In this document: positions 56,776-64,000 of the stretch, in pieces
Layout of the letters: each line of letters opens with the position of its first letter
Position numbering within the stretch: position 1 is the stretch's first letter
Assembly (NCBI RefSeq): GCF_904846285.1
Contig: NZ_CAJHAD010000003.1
Location: 1 to 64,000 of the forward strand
DNA length: 64,000 nucleotides
Reading direction: 5' to 3'
Origin: Psychrobacter immobilis
Lineage (GTDB): Bacteria > Pseudomonadota > Gammaproteobacteria > Pseudomonadales > Moraxellaceae
The notes under the pieces: model-generated
Seen by the model: only the letters and a program-made list of their open reading frames with translations
The model's database searches: none
Told to the model about the DNA's origin: nothing
Program-made: the position numbers and the translations under genes

Positions 56776-56993
56776 CAGACGTATCCTTTTATGGTGAATA
56801 GTATGAAAATTTTAGCAAATAACGCAGCCATACCGACTGCTAGTAAAGACGCTTGTTGTTTAATCCCTGATATAAAGAGACTGGCTTTATATATCTTAGC
56901 TTATTGTACTAGTTTAAAGACGAAAAGCTTTTAATAGTAAGAAGCAACTCTCATAATTAAAAGATTAAATGCCTTACTATTATGCTTACCTTA

Positions 56994-57299
56994 CTAACCG
57001 TGGGCTACTTTATCATTGACTGCTTCACGTAGCGCTTTGCCAGGCTTAAAGTGTGGAATCGCTTTGGCAGGTACTGGCACGCTTTCCCCTGTTTTAGGGT
57101 TGCGCCCCATACGTGCACGGCGATGATGGAGACAAAAACTACCAAAGCCGCGTACCTCTACTCGGCCGTCATTGGCCAAAGTATCGGTCATCAAATTTAA
57201 TATTTCGCGTACTGCATCATCGACGACGATATCTGTCATGTTGTCACAATTCGCACTCAGATTACTAATAAATTCGGACTTGTTAATTGCTTGCTGCAT
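56994..57299 (-). CDS. ihfB: Integration host factor beta subunit
   Basis: A 101-residue HU/IHF-fold protein that, with IhfA, bends DNA sharply at specific sites. The conserved EVRGFGSFCLHHRRARMGRN and the arm segment [15 protein letters not shown] are typical of IhfB. The position directly downstream of rpsA fixes the beta identity. I take the ATG at 57299; a GTG two codons upstream (57305) is better spaced from the AAGG and is possible. Confidence 0.95.
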   Translation of the reverse strand: MQQAINKSEFISNLSANCDNMTDIVVDDAVREILNLMTDTLANDGRVEVRGFGSFCLHHRRARMGRNPKTGESVPVPAKAIPHFKPGKALREAVNDKVAHG

Positions 57300-57493
57300 T
57301 ATCACACGGACCTTATTGATTAATGGATAAGATGATTATGAAGTAAATAATAATTTTATGATTATTTAGATTTACGTTCACATCTCGTTACTCAATGTTG
57401 CAAATAATAGCGGATATTAGCGTAAATAGGAATAAGAGTTTGACCTTTTATACGAAATCGCTAAGTATTTGTCTCATACTCAAATTTAATCAC

Positions 57494-57522
57494 AAAAAAA
57501 AGCGACCGGAGTCGCTTTCTTT
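57494..57522 (-). terminator. rpsA terminator
   Basis: AAAGCGAC and GTCGCTTT pair across CGGA and are followed on the minus strand by at least seven Ts, about 35 bases past the rpsA stop. Confidence 0.82.
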
Positions 57523-57553
57523 TTATATGCTAATTATATCAACAATATACAGC

Positions 57554-59239
57554 TTACTGCATTTGTTCTTTGATCAAGTCACCAATAGTTTTTGGCTGTG
57601 CATCAGTACTAGCAGTAGTGCTAGTAGTACCAGTGCTGCTTAGCTCTTTAATCGCTTGGCGCTCTTCAGCTTCGTCTTTTGCTTTGATTGACAGGCTGAT
57701 GTTACGAGTTTTGCGATCAACACTGATGATTTTAGCTTCAACATCATCACCAACGCTCAAGTGCTTAGTCGCATCTTCAACGCGGTCACGTTGAATCTCA
57801 GAGGCACGTAGGTACGCTTCAACTTCATCAGCAAGTTCGATAGTAGCACCTTTAGCGTCTACTTCTTTTACTTTACCGTTAACGATAGCACCACGGTCAT
57901 TGTTGACTAGGTATTCGTTAAATGGATCTGAAGTCAATTGTTTCACACCTAGGCTGATACGGTTAGCTTCTGAATCTACAGACAATACCATTGCTTCAAC
58001 GGTGTCGCCTTTGTTGTAGTTACGGATAGCATCTTCACCGGTTTCATTCCAAGAAATGTCTGACAAGTGAACTAGACCATCAATACCGCCATCTAGACCG
58101 ATAAAGATACCGAAGTCAGTGATTGATTTGATCGTACCAGTGATTTTATCACCGCGCTCATGTTTCTTATCAAACTCATCCCATGGATTGGCTAGAGTTT
58201 GCTTGATACCTAAGCTGATACGACGACGTTCTTCGTCGATATCAAGAATCATCACTTCAACTTCATCACCCACTTGAACAACTTTCGATGGATGGATGTT
58301 TTTGTTGGTGTGATCCATCTCTGATACGTGTACTAGACCTTCAATACCTTCAGAGATTTCAGCGAAACAACCGTAATCAGTTAGGTTGGTTACGCGTGCT
58401 TTCACAACTGCACCTACTGGATAAGTACCGCCAACGTTATCCCAAGGATCAGTACCTAGTTGTTTTAGACCTAGGCTAACGCGATTGCGCTCACGGTCAA
58501 ATTTAAGTACTTTAACTTTAAGATCTTGACCAACTTCAACAACCTCAGATGGATGCTTGATACGGCGCCATGCCATATCAGTGATGTGCAATAGACCATC
58601 AATACCACCAAGATCAACGAATGCACCGTAATCAGTAAGGTTCTTAACGATACCTTCGATCTCGATACCTTCTTCAAGCTTGTTCAATAGCTCTTCGCGC
58701 TCAGCTGAGTTTTCAGCTTCCATAACCGCACGGCGACTAACGACAACGTTGTTACGTTTTTGATCAAGTTTGATAACTTTAAATTCTAACTCTTTACCTT
58801 CAAGATGCGTCGTATCACGGATAGGACGTACATCTACTAAAGAACCTGGCAAAAACGCGCGTACTGAACCGATATCCACGGTAAAGCCGCCTTTTACTTT
58901 GCTAGAAATAATACCTTTTACAATCTCATCGTTATCAGAGATTTTTTCAAGGAAATTCCAAGTTTCAACGCGTTTGGCTTTTTCACGTGACAGTAAGGTT
59001 TGACCCATACCGTTATCAACTGCTTCAACCACTACGTCTACTGTATCGCCAACTTCAAGTTCGCCTTCTTCGCTTAAAAACTCTTCACGAGCGACGATAC
59101 CTTCAGATTTTAGACCAGTATCGACAGTGATCCAGTCGTTATCGATGGCGACAACAGTACCGGTGATAACCGAGCCACGCTCGATATCCAGACCTGTTTC
59201 TTCGATGCTCGCTTCAAATAGTTCAGCAAATGATTCCAT
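57554..59239 (-). CDS. rpsA: 30S ribosomal protein S1
   Basis: A 561-residue mRNA-binding ribosomal protein with six S1 (OB-fold) repeats starting near residue 19. Repeats three to six carry the diagnostic GxVxxxxDYGxFVxLxGxxGLxH pattern (for example [18 protein letters not shown]). The first two repeats, which dock on the ribosome and S2, are divergent as usual. Length equals E. coli S1 (557). It lies between cmk and ihfB in conserved order. Confidence 0.98.
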   Translation of the reverse strand: MESFAELFEASIEETGLDIERGSVITGTVVAIDNDWITVDTGLKSEGIVAREEFLSEEGELEVGDTVDVVVEAVDNGMGQTLLSREKAKRVETWNFLEKISDNDEIVKGIISSKVKGGFTVDIGSVRAFLPGSLVDVRPIRDTTHLEGKELEFKVIKLDQKRNNVVVSRRAVMEAENSAEREELLNKLEEGIEIEGIVKNLTDYGAFVDLGGIDGLLHITDMAWRRIKHPSEVVEVGQDLKVKVLKFDRERNRVSLGLKQLGTDPWDNVGGTYPVGAVVKARVTNLTDYGCFAEISEGIEGLVHVSEMDHTNKNIHPSKVVQVGDEVEVMILDIDEERRRISLGIKQTLANPWDEFDKKHERGDKITGTIKSITDFGIFIGLDGGIDGLVHLSDISWNETGEDAIRNYNKGDTVEAMVLSVDSEANRISLGVKQLTSDPFNEYLVNNDRGAIVNGKVKEVDAKGATIELADEVEAYLRASEIQRDRVEDATKHLSVGDDVEAKIISVDRKTRNISLSIKAKDEAEERQAIKELSSTGTTSTTASTDAQPKTIGDLIKEQMQ

Positions 59240-59476
59240 TATGTCTACCTTTGTATAGCCGTATCCTGTCCAGCACAGTACGGATCAAATGTATGATTGC
59301 ATAAAACGAGAATACTGGTTTTATATCCTATGCAGCCATATATAAAAACGTTTGTTGCTAATAAGCGAATGGGTCAGCAAACTCACTAGCAACAACTGTC
59401 TTATAACTACCTTCTATAATTTTATACTAAAATGACAGCCATAGGAAACCTTTTAATACTTAATATGTTGTTTTTA

Positions 59477-60232
59477 TTAACGATTAAAACAAATACCTTG
59501 ATCTTGACAATGCTTTTTTACCAGCTCATAAACTGCATCAGCGTTTAGGTTAGAGCTATCTAAAACCAGCGCATCTTTTGCCGGTCTTGACGGTGCTGTT
59601 GCTCGGTTTTCATCACGCTCATCTCGCGCTTTAATCGTTGCAAGAATCGCGTCAAAGTCTGCCACCTGCCCAGCCTTTAATAGCTGTGCCACGCGGCGCT
59701 CTGCACGAGCGGTAGCGCTTGCAGTCAGATAGACCTTTACATCGGCATCGGGGAAAACCACGGTGCCCATGTCGCGACCATCAGCGACCAATCCTGATTG
59801 GGTTGCCATGTCTTGCTGCAATTTAAGCAATGCTTGACGCACCTTTGGATAAACTGCGACTTGTGAAGCATAACCGCCAACGGTTTCATTGCGTACTTGC
59901 TCACCAATCTTAGTGCCATTGACAATGATATCCACGCGCCCTGAATCGCTATTAGGCTCAAAAACAATCTGTAAGCTTTGAGTTAATGCTAACAGCGCTT
60001 CCTCATCGATACTTTGCTCGCCAGCCATATTTAATAAATCTGCTTCAAACGCTTTTAGACCAACAATGCGATATAATGCCCCTGAATCAAGCAGCTGATA
60101 GCCTAAATTTTGCGCTAAGCGCCACGTAACCGTGCCTTTACCCGCCCCACTTGGACCATCAATACAGATAACTGGATAGCGCAATGAAGGCATATCACTA
60201 TTGTCATTCGTAACAGGTGTGGAAGCAGACAT
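59477..60232 (-). CDS. cmk: Cytidylate kinase
   Basis: A 251-residue kinase converting CMP and dCMP to their diphosphates. The P-loop is GPSGAGKGT (about 26-34). The CMP-binding region contains LLDSGALYR, the GRDMGTVVFPDADVK segment binds the nucleotide, and RDERDENRATAPSRPA is the lid. The ATG at 60232 is used; a GTG three codons upstream is also possible. The N-terminus carries about 20 extra polar residues ahead of the usual family start. Confidence 0.96.
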   Translation of the reverse strand: MSASTPVTNDNSDMPSLRYPVICIDGPSGAGKGTVTWRLAQNLGYQLLDSGALYRIVGLKAFEADLLNMAGEQSIDEEALLALTQSLQIVFEPNSDSGRVDIIVNGTKIGEQVRNETVGGYASQVAVYPKVRQALLKLQQDMATQSGLVADGRDMGTVVFPDADVKVYLTASATARAERRVAQLLKAGQVADFDAILATIKARDERDENRATAPSRPAKDALVLDSSNLNADAVYELVKKHCQDQGICFNR

Positions 60233-60412
60233 AACACTCACTTAATCGTCGGCAAAGCTGACTTCGTGGTAAACAAAGAATTTCCCTGTGCTATCAAACG
60301 CTTGCACGATAATAGACAGATGCATAAGCAAATAGGGCAATAGTATAGCAAACAAACTTCTCCATCACTAGCAATGTGAACAATATCTTGTTAATGGTTT
60401 GGGCTGACTTTT

Positions 60413-60964
60413 TTATCTTTTATTCTGTTTTGACGCTTGTCGGCGCTGCCGGAAAAAAGCCTTTAGCATCTGACTGCTATGTTCATGACATAAGCCTTTA
60501 TACACTTGAATACGATGATTATAAAAAGGTTCGGCAGCCAAGTTCATTTGACTACCAACCATGCCAGCTCTCGGCTCACTAGCAGCATAGACAAGCTTGT
60601 CGACACGAGCATGAATCAGCGCCCCAATACACATGGTACACGGCTCTAAAGTCACATATAGCGTTGTCTGAAGTGGCAAGCGATAGTTGTTTAAACGCCT
60701 GCAGGCATCTCTTAATGCAACTATCTCAGCATGCGCAGTCGCATCATGGCGTCCAATCGGCTCATTAAAACCTTGCCCTATCATCTGCTGATTATGTACC
60801 AGTATCGCTCCTACGGGCACTTCTTCACGCGCAGCGCCTTGCTTAGCAAGGTTAAGTGCTTGTTGCATCCAGTTGACATCTTCGACTGACCAAAATTGAC
60901 CTGTAGCAAGGTGGTGGTTAACTGGCGGATAGTGCTGCAAGCTTATATTTTGCATATTTTTCAT
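60413..60964 (-). CDS. tadA: tRNA-specific adenosine deaminase
   Basis: A 183-residue zinc deaminase that converts A34 to inosine in tRNA-Arg(ACG). His78-Ala-Glu80 and Pro-Cys109-x-x-Cys112 (LEPCTMC) are the zinc and catalytic residues. GRHDATAHAEIVAL is typical of TadA. An N-terminal extension of about 25 residues precedes the core. Its ATG follows the ung stop codon with no gap, so the two genes are cotranscribed and probably translationally coupled. Confidence 0.95.
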   Translation of the reverse strand: MKNMQNISLQHYPPVNHHLATGQFWSVEDVNWMQQALNLAKQGAAREEVPVGAILVHNQQMIGQGFNEPIGRHDATAHAEIVALRDACRRLNNYRLPLQTTLYVTLEPCTMCIGALIHARVDKLVYAASEPRAGMVGSQMNLAAEPFYNHRIQVYKGLCHEHSSQMLKAFFRQRRQASKQNKR

Positions 60965-61702
60965 TTATTGCGGTAACTGCCAATCGATGGGCGTTTGACC
61001 ATGCTGTATTAGATAATCATTGGTCTTAGAAAACGGCTTAGAACCAAAAAACCCACCACGGTTAGCAGCCAACGGCGATGGATGTACAGCGGTCAGAATC
61101 AAATGTTTATCGGTATTGATATATTTACCCTTTTTCTGCGCTTTACTGCCCCACAATATAAATACCGTATGCTCAGTTTGTTCATTGGCCACATCAATGA
61201 CCGCGTCGGTAAACTGCTCCCACCCTTTATTTTGATGGCTATTAGGCTCGCTTTCTTTAACCGTCAAAGAACTATTGAGCAATAACACCCCTTGCTGCGC
61301 CCAATAGGTTAAATCGCCATGTTTTGACGGGGCGATACCAATGTCACTCGCCATCTCTTTTAGTACATTATTTAAAGACGGCGGTTTTGGTATGGCTTTT
61401 GGTACTGAAAACGATAAGCCCATTGCTTGCCCTGGTCCGTGATAAGGATCTTGACCTAAGATAACAACCTTAACCTGTGATAAAGGTGTTAAGTTCAACG
61501 CATTAAACATCAAAGGGGCTGGTGGATAGATACTATCGTCTGATTGATAAGCTTCTTTTAAAAACGCACGTAAGCTATCCATATTGTCAGAGGTTAATTC
61601 TTCTGCTAAGGCGTTCTTCCAGTCTTCTGGTAAACGTACATTATCTAAAATCGCTTGTTTTTGGGCATCGGTTTTTGCGGATTTTTCGTGGAACAATTCC
61701 AT
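60965..61702 (-). CDS. ung: Uracil-DNA glycosylase
   Basis: A 245-residue family 1 glycosylase that removes uracil from DNA, starting base-excision repair. The water-activating loop GQDPYHGPGQAMGLSF has Asp85 and His88. FILWGSKAQKKG and the leucine intercalation loop HPSPLAANRGGFFG (near 208) are conserved. It abuts tadA downstream. Confidence 0.97.
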   Translation of the reverse strand: MELFHEKSAKTDAQKQAILDNVRLPEDWKNALAEELTSDNMDSLRAFLKEAYQSDDSIYPPAPLMFNALNLTPLSQVKVVILGQDPYHGPGQAMGLSFSVPKAIPKPPSLNNVLKEMASDIGIAPSKHGDLTYWAQQGVLLLNSSLTVKESEPNSHQNKGWEQFTDAVIDVANEQTEHTVFILWGSKAQKKGKYINTDKHLILTAVHPSPLAANRGGFFGSKPFSKTNDYLIQHGQTPIDWQLPQ

Positions 61703-61846
61703 GGTATGTCCTTTTTTATTTTTTATAGGGTGATAAAAATATCTTTGCTAATGGTTCATAGTGCATTAATAGCAGTAAAAATTCATCGCAGTAAAATTTA
61801 AAGTGCCATGATTATAAACTATAGCCTTATCATAAATTATAGCAAT

Positions 61847-61878
61847 AAAAAAACGGCTACTGTAGTAACCGTTTTTTT
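61847..61878 (-). terminator. clpA terminator
   Basis: AAAACGG and CCGTTTT arms, extended by TACT/AGTA with mismatches, are flanked by A and T runs about 20 bases past the clpA stop. Confidence 0.8.
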
Positions 61879-61898
61879 ATTGCAGTGCGACAAATACA

Positions 61899-64000
61899 CT
61901 AACTGGCTAATGATTCAGAGTCTGGATGAGGCTCATGCGTCTCAACGACCTTTAAGATAATACGGCTGTCTGCTGAGCCTTTGTCTGAACCTTTCTCTAG
62001 CTTAACAGAATTGCCGTCTTGAGCTTTAGTATCTTCAGGCTCCAAGGTTAGATGAACAACCCCGCCATTGACCAAGTCGCCAAACAAAATCATGCTTGCC
62101 AATGGCTTCTTAATCTCGTCTTGAATCAGACGCTGCATAGGACGCGCACCCATTAGGCGATCATAGCCTTTGTCTGCTAAGTAATCACGTACCTCATCGT
62201 CAATCTCTAACGTTACTTGCTTATCATCAAGCTGGACTTGTAGCTCAACCAAGAATTTATCAACAACAGAGACAACGACTGAGGTATCTAATGGGTTAAA
62301 TTGGATAATAGCATCAAGACGGTTGCGGAACTCAGGCGTAAATACGCGTTTGAGCGACTCAGTATTATCACGGCTATGGTCTTGTTGCGTAAAGCCCATA
62401 GAAGAGCGACTGATACTATCCGCACCGACGTTGGTGGTCATAATCACAATCACTTGCTTAAAGATAGCCACGCGACCGTTATTATCCGTCAAGGTACCAT
62501 GATCCATCACTTGCAATAACAAGTTAAAAACATCAGGGTGCGCTTTTTCGATTTCATCAAATAACAAGACACAATGCGGATGCTGATTGATTTTTTCAGT
62601 CAGCAAACCACCTTGATCATAACCAACATAACCAGGAGGCGCACCAATCAGACGTGAGGCAGTATGCGCTTCCATGTACTCTGACATATCAAAGCGAACC
62701 AACTCAACACCCAACAAGTTTGCTAGCTGACGTGAGACCTCTGTTTTACCGACCCCTGTAGGACCAGCAAACATAAATGAACCAATCGGTTTATCAGGTG
62801 CTTTAAGGCCAGCGCGCGAAAGCTTAATGGCATCGGCAAGCGTTGCAATGGCTTCGTCCTGCCCAAATACCAAATGCTTCAAATCACGGTCTAAATGCTG
62901 AAGAATGCTCTTATCATCACTTGAGACTGATTTGGGTGGAATACGCGCCAGCTTGGCAACGATGGCTTCAATATCGGCGACATCGATTTTTATCGGTGCA
63001 CGCTTAGCTTTAGATTTTTTAGACCCATCAGCTTTCGCTCTATCGTTGGCTTTTGTAACCTTTGCTTCATCTTGCATCTCGTTGAACGTATCTCTATCAT
63101 TGATGTTGTCATTGTCAGCATCAAGACCCTCTTCATCAGCATCGATTTGAGCATCAAAATCTTGCTCTAAATCAGCAATAAAGCTCTCTTCGGCGTCAAT
63201 ATCGTCCAAATCAGCCACGATACCTAAGCGCTTATAAGCACCAGCTTCATCGATGACATCAATGGCTTTATCCGGTAAAAAACGCTCATGGATATGCTTA
63301 GCCGATAATTGAACAGCAGTCACCAAAGCCTCGTCGGTATATTCAACATTATGGAACTCTTCATAACGCGTTTTCAGCCCACGCAAGATATCGATAGTGT
63401 CATCGACGCTAGGTTCTTTAACATCAATTTTTTGGAAACGGCGTGATAATGCATGGTCTTTTTCAAACACTTGACGATATTCAGTAAAGGTTGTCGAACC
63501 GATACAGCGCAGCTCACCATTGGCAAGGGCTGGTTTGATTAGGTTTGACACATCCATATTGCTACTCATTGACGAGCCTGCGCCAATAATCATATGAATC
63601 TCATCAATAAACAAAATCGCATTGGGCTTTTTCTTTAGCGCATCAAGTAGCGACTTCATACGTTTTTCAAAATCACCACGATACTTAGTACCAGCGATTA
63701 ACGAGCCAATATCTAGGCTATAAATCACGCAGCCGTTAAGGGGTTTTGGTGCTTTATCATTGATAATTAACCATGCCAAACCTTCGGCAATCGATGTTTT
63801 ACCAACGCCTGGCTCACCAACCAATAACGGGTTGTTTTTACGGCGGCGACATAGCACTTGGGCGGCACGCTCAATCTCAGGGCCACGACCAATCAATGGG
63901 TCGGTTTTACCTTCAGCGGCGCGTTGGTTTAAGTTGGTTGCAAATTCGACCAAGGGATCTTTACTGGTTTTTTCTGAGGCACTGCGGCGCTCACCAGTCA
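61899..64000 (-). CDS. clpA: ATP-dependent Clp protease ATPase subunit ClpA (partial)
   Basis: The C-terminal 700 or so residues of ClpA; the frame is open to the window edge, so the N-domain lies outside. ClpA unfolds proteins and feeds them to ClpP. D1 has Walker A GEPGVGKTS and FIDEIHMIIGAGS. D2 has GPTGVGKTEVSRQLANLLG, FDEIEKAHPDVFN and the sensor-2 GARPMQRLI. Between D1 and D2 (about 63005-63210) there is an acidic insertion of around 70 residues (DADEEGLDADNDNINDRD) followed by a basic patch (KKSKAKRAP) not present in E. coli ClpA. The start called inside the window (TTG at 63953) is not the real one. Confidence 0.96.
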   Translation of the reverse strand, partial: TGERRSASEKTSKDPLVEFATNLNQRAAEGKTDPLIGRGPEIERAAQVLCRRRKNNPLLVGEPGVGKTSIAEGLAWLIINDKAPKPLNGCVIYSLDIGSLIAGTKYRGDFEKRMKSLLDALKKKPNAILFIDEIHMIIGAGSSMSSNMDVSNLIKPALANGELRCIGSTTFTEYRQVFEKDHALSRRFQKIDVKEPSVDDTIDILRGLKTRYEEFHNVEYTDEALVTAVQLSAKHIHERFLPDKAIDVIDEAGAYKRLGIVADLDDIDAEESFIADLEQDFDAQIDADEEGLDADNDNINDRDTFNEMQDEAKVTKANDRAKADGSKKSKAKRAPIKIDVADIEAIVAKLARIPPKSVSSDDKSILQHLDRDLKHLVFGQDEAIATLADAIKLSRAGLKAPDKPIGSFMFAGPTGVGKTEVSRQLANLLGVELVRFDMSEYMEAHTASRLIGAPPGYVGYDQGGLLTEKINQHPHCVLLFDEIEKAHPDVFNLLLQVMDHGTLTDNNGRVAIFKQVIVIMTTNVGADSISRSSMGFTQQDHSRDNTESLKRVFTPEFRNRLDAIIQFNPLDTSVVVSVVDKFLVELQVQLDDKQVTLEIDDEVRDYLADKGYDRLMGARPMQRLIQDEIKKPLASMILFGDLVNGGVVHLTLEPEDTKAQDGNSVKLEKGSDKGSADSRIILKVVETHEPHPDSESLAS

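Noticed and set aside
1..64000. CRISPR array, insertion sequence or rRNA operon
   Set aside because: No regularly spaced repeats, transposase or rRNA sequence was found anywhere in the window.

Overview
The window looks like a chromosomal segment from a gamma-proteobacterium of the Moraxellaceae, most likely Psychrobacter. This rests on protein character and gene order: a cmk-rpsA-ihfB-lapA-pyrF block, an iscRSU-iscA-hscBA-fdx cluster, mrcB followed by a TPR lipoprotein, prmB-aroC, alaS-lysC-csrA, and a tmRNA encoding the tag ANDENYALAA. The genus is an inference from family resemblance; no database search was possible.

Positions 1-3640 are the only clearly accessory part. They are visibly more AT-rich than the rest and end at the 3' end of ssrA (tmRNA, minus strand, 3676-4054), a classic integration target. 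They hold a decayed AlpA-like regulator at the left edge, an inovirus Gp2/YagK-YfjJ replication protein with an HCH (HUH-type) motif and a hairpin upstream that could be its origin, an unrecognised 411-residue protein with a ribbon-helix-helix-like C-terminus, and decayed coding remnants. I read this as the ssrA-proximal end of a phage-satellite-like island that continues to the left of the window. No integrase is visible.

Positions 3676-34309 are core genome: ssrA, an alpha/beta hydrolase, prmB-aroC, a periplasmic L,D-transpeptidase, a DUF389 membrane protein, alaS, lysC, csrA (with its own promoter and a 24-codon hydrophobic upstream ORF), a HopJ-family gene, a DUF1315 gene, nadK, a Bax-inhibitor-1 family gene, a CcoI-type copper ATPase, mrcB plus a probable LpoP-type activator, prmA, a DUF3426 zinc-ribbon protein, fis, purH, ppiD and a HU gene.

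Positions 34310-47136 carry a UbiJ/SCP2-like protein with a C-terminal membrane anchor, then the iron-sulfur assembly cluster under a promoter overlapped by a recognisable IscR type-1 site. The cluster is interrupted by a terminator-like hairpin between iscU and iscA. A membrane class III nucleotide cyclase, a lipoprotein neutral ceramidase and a HIT protein follow.

Positions 47252-64000 carry mfd, rraA, an atypical SDR, rpsT, a histidine phosphatase, a metallophosphoesterase, pyrF, lapA, ihfB, rpsA, cmk, tadA-ung and the C-terminal two thirds or more of clpA, which runs off the right edge and contains an unusual acidic insertion. Most transcription units end in clear rho-independent hairpins, many shared by convergent genes. 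No CRISPR array, insertion sequence or rRNA gene was seen, and ssrA is the only RNA gene.
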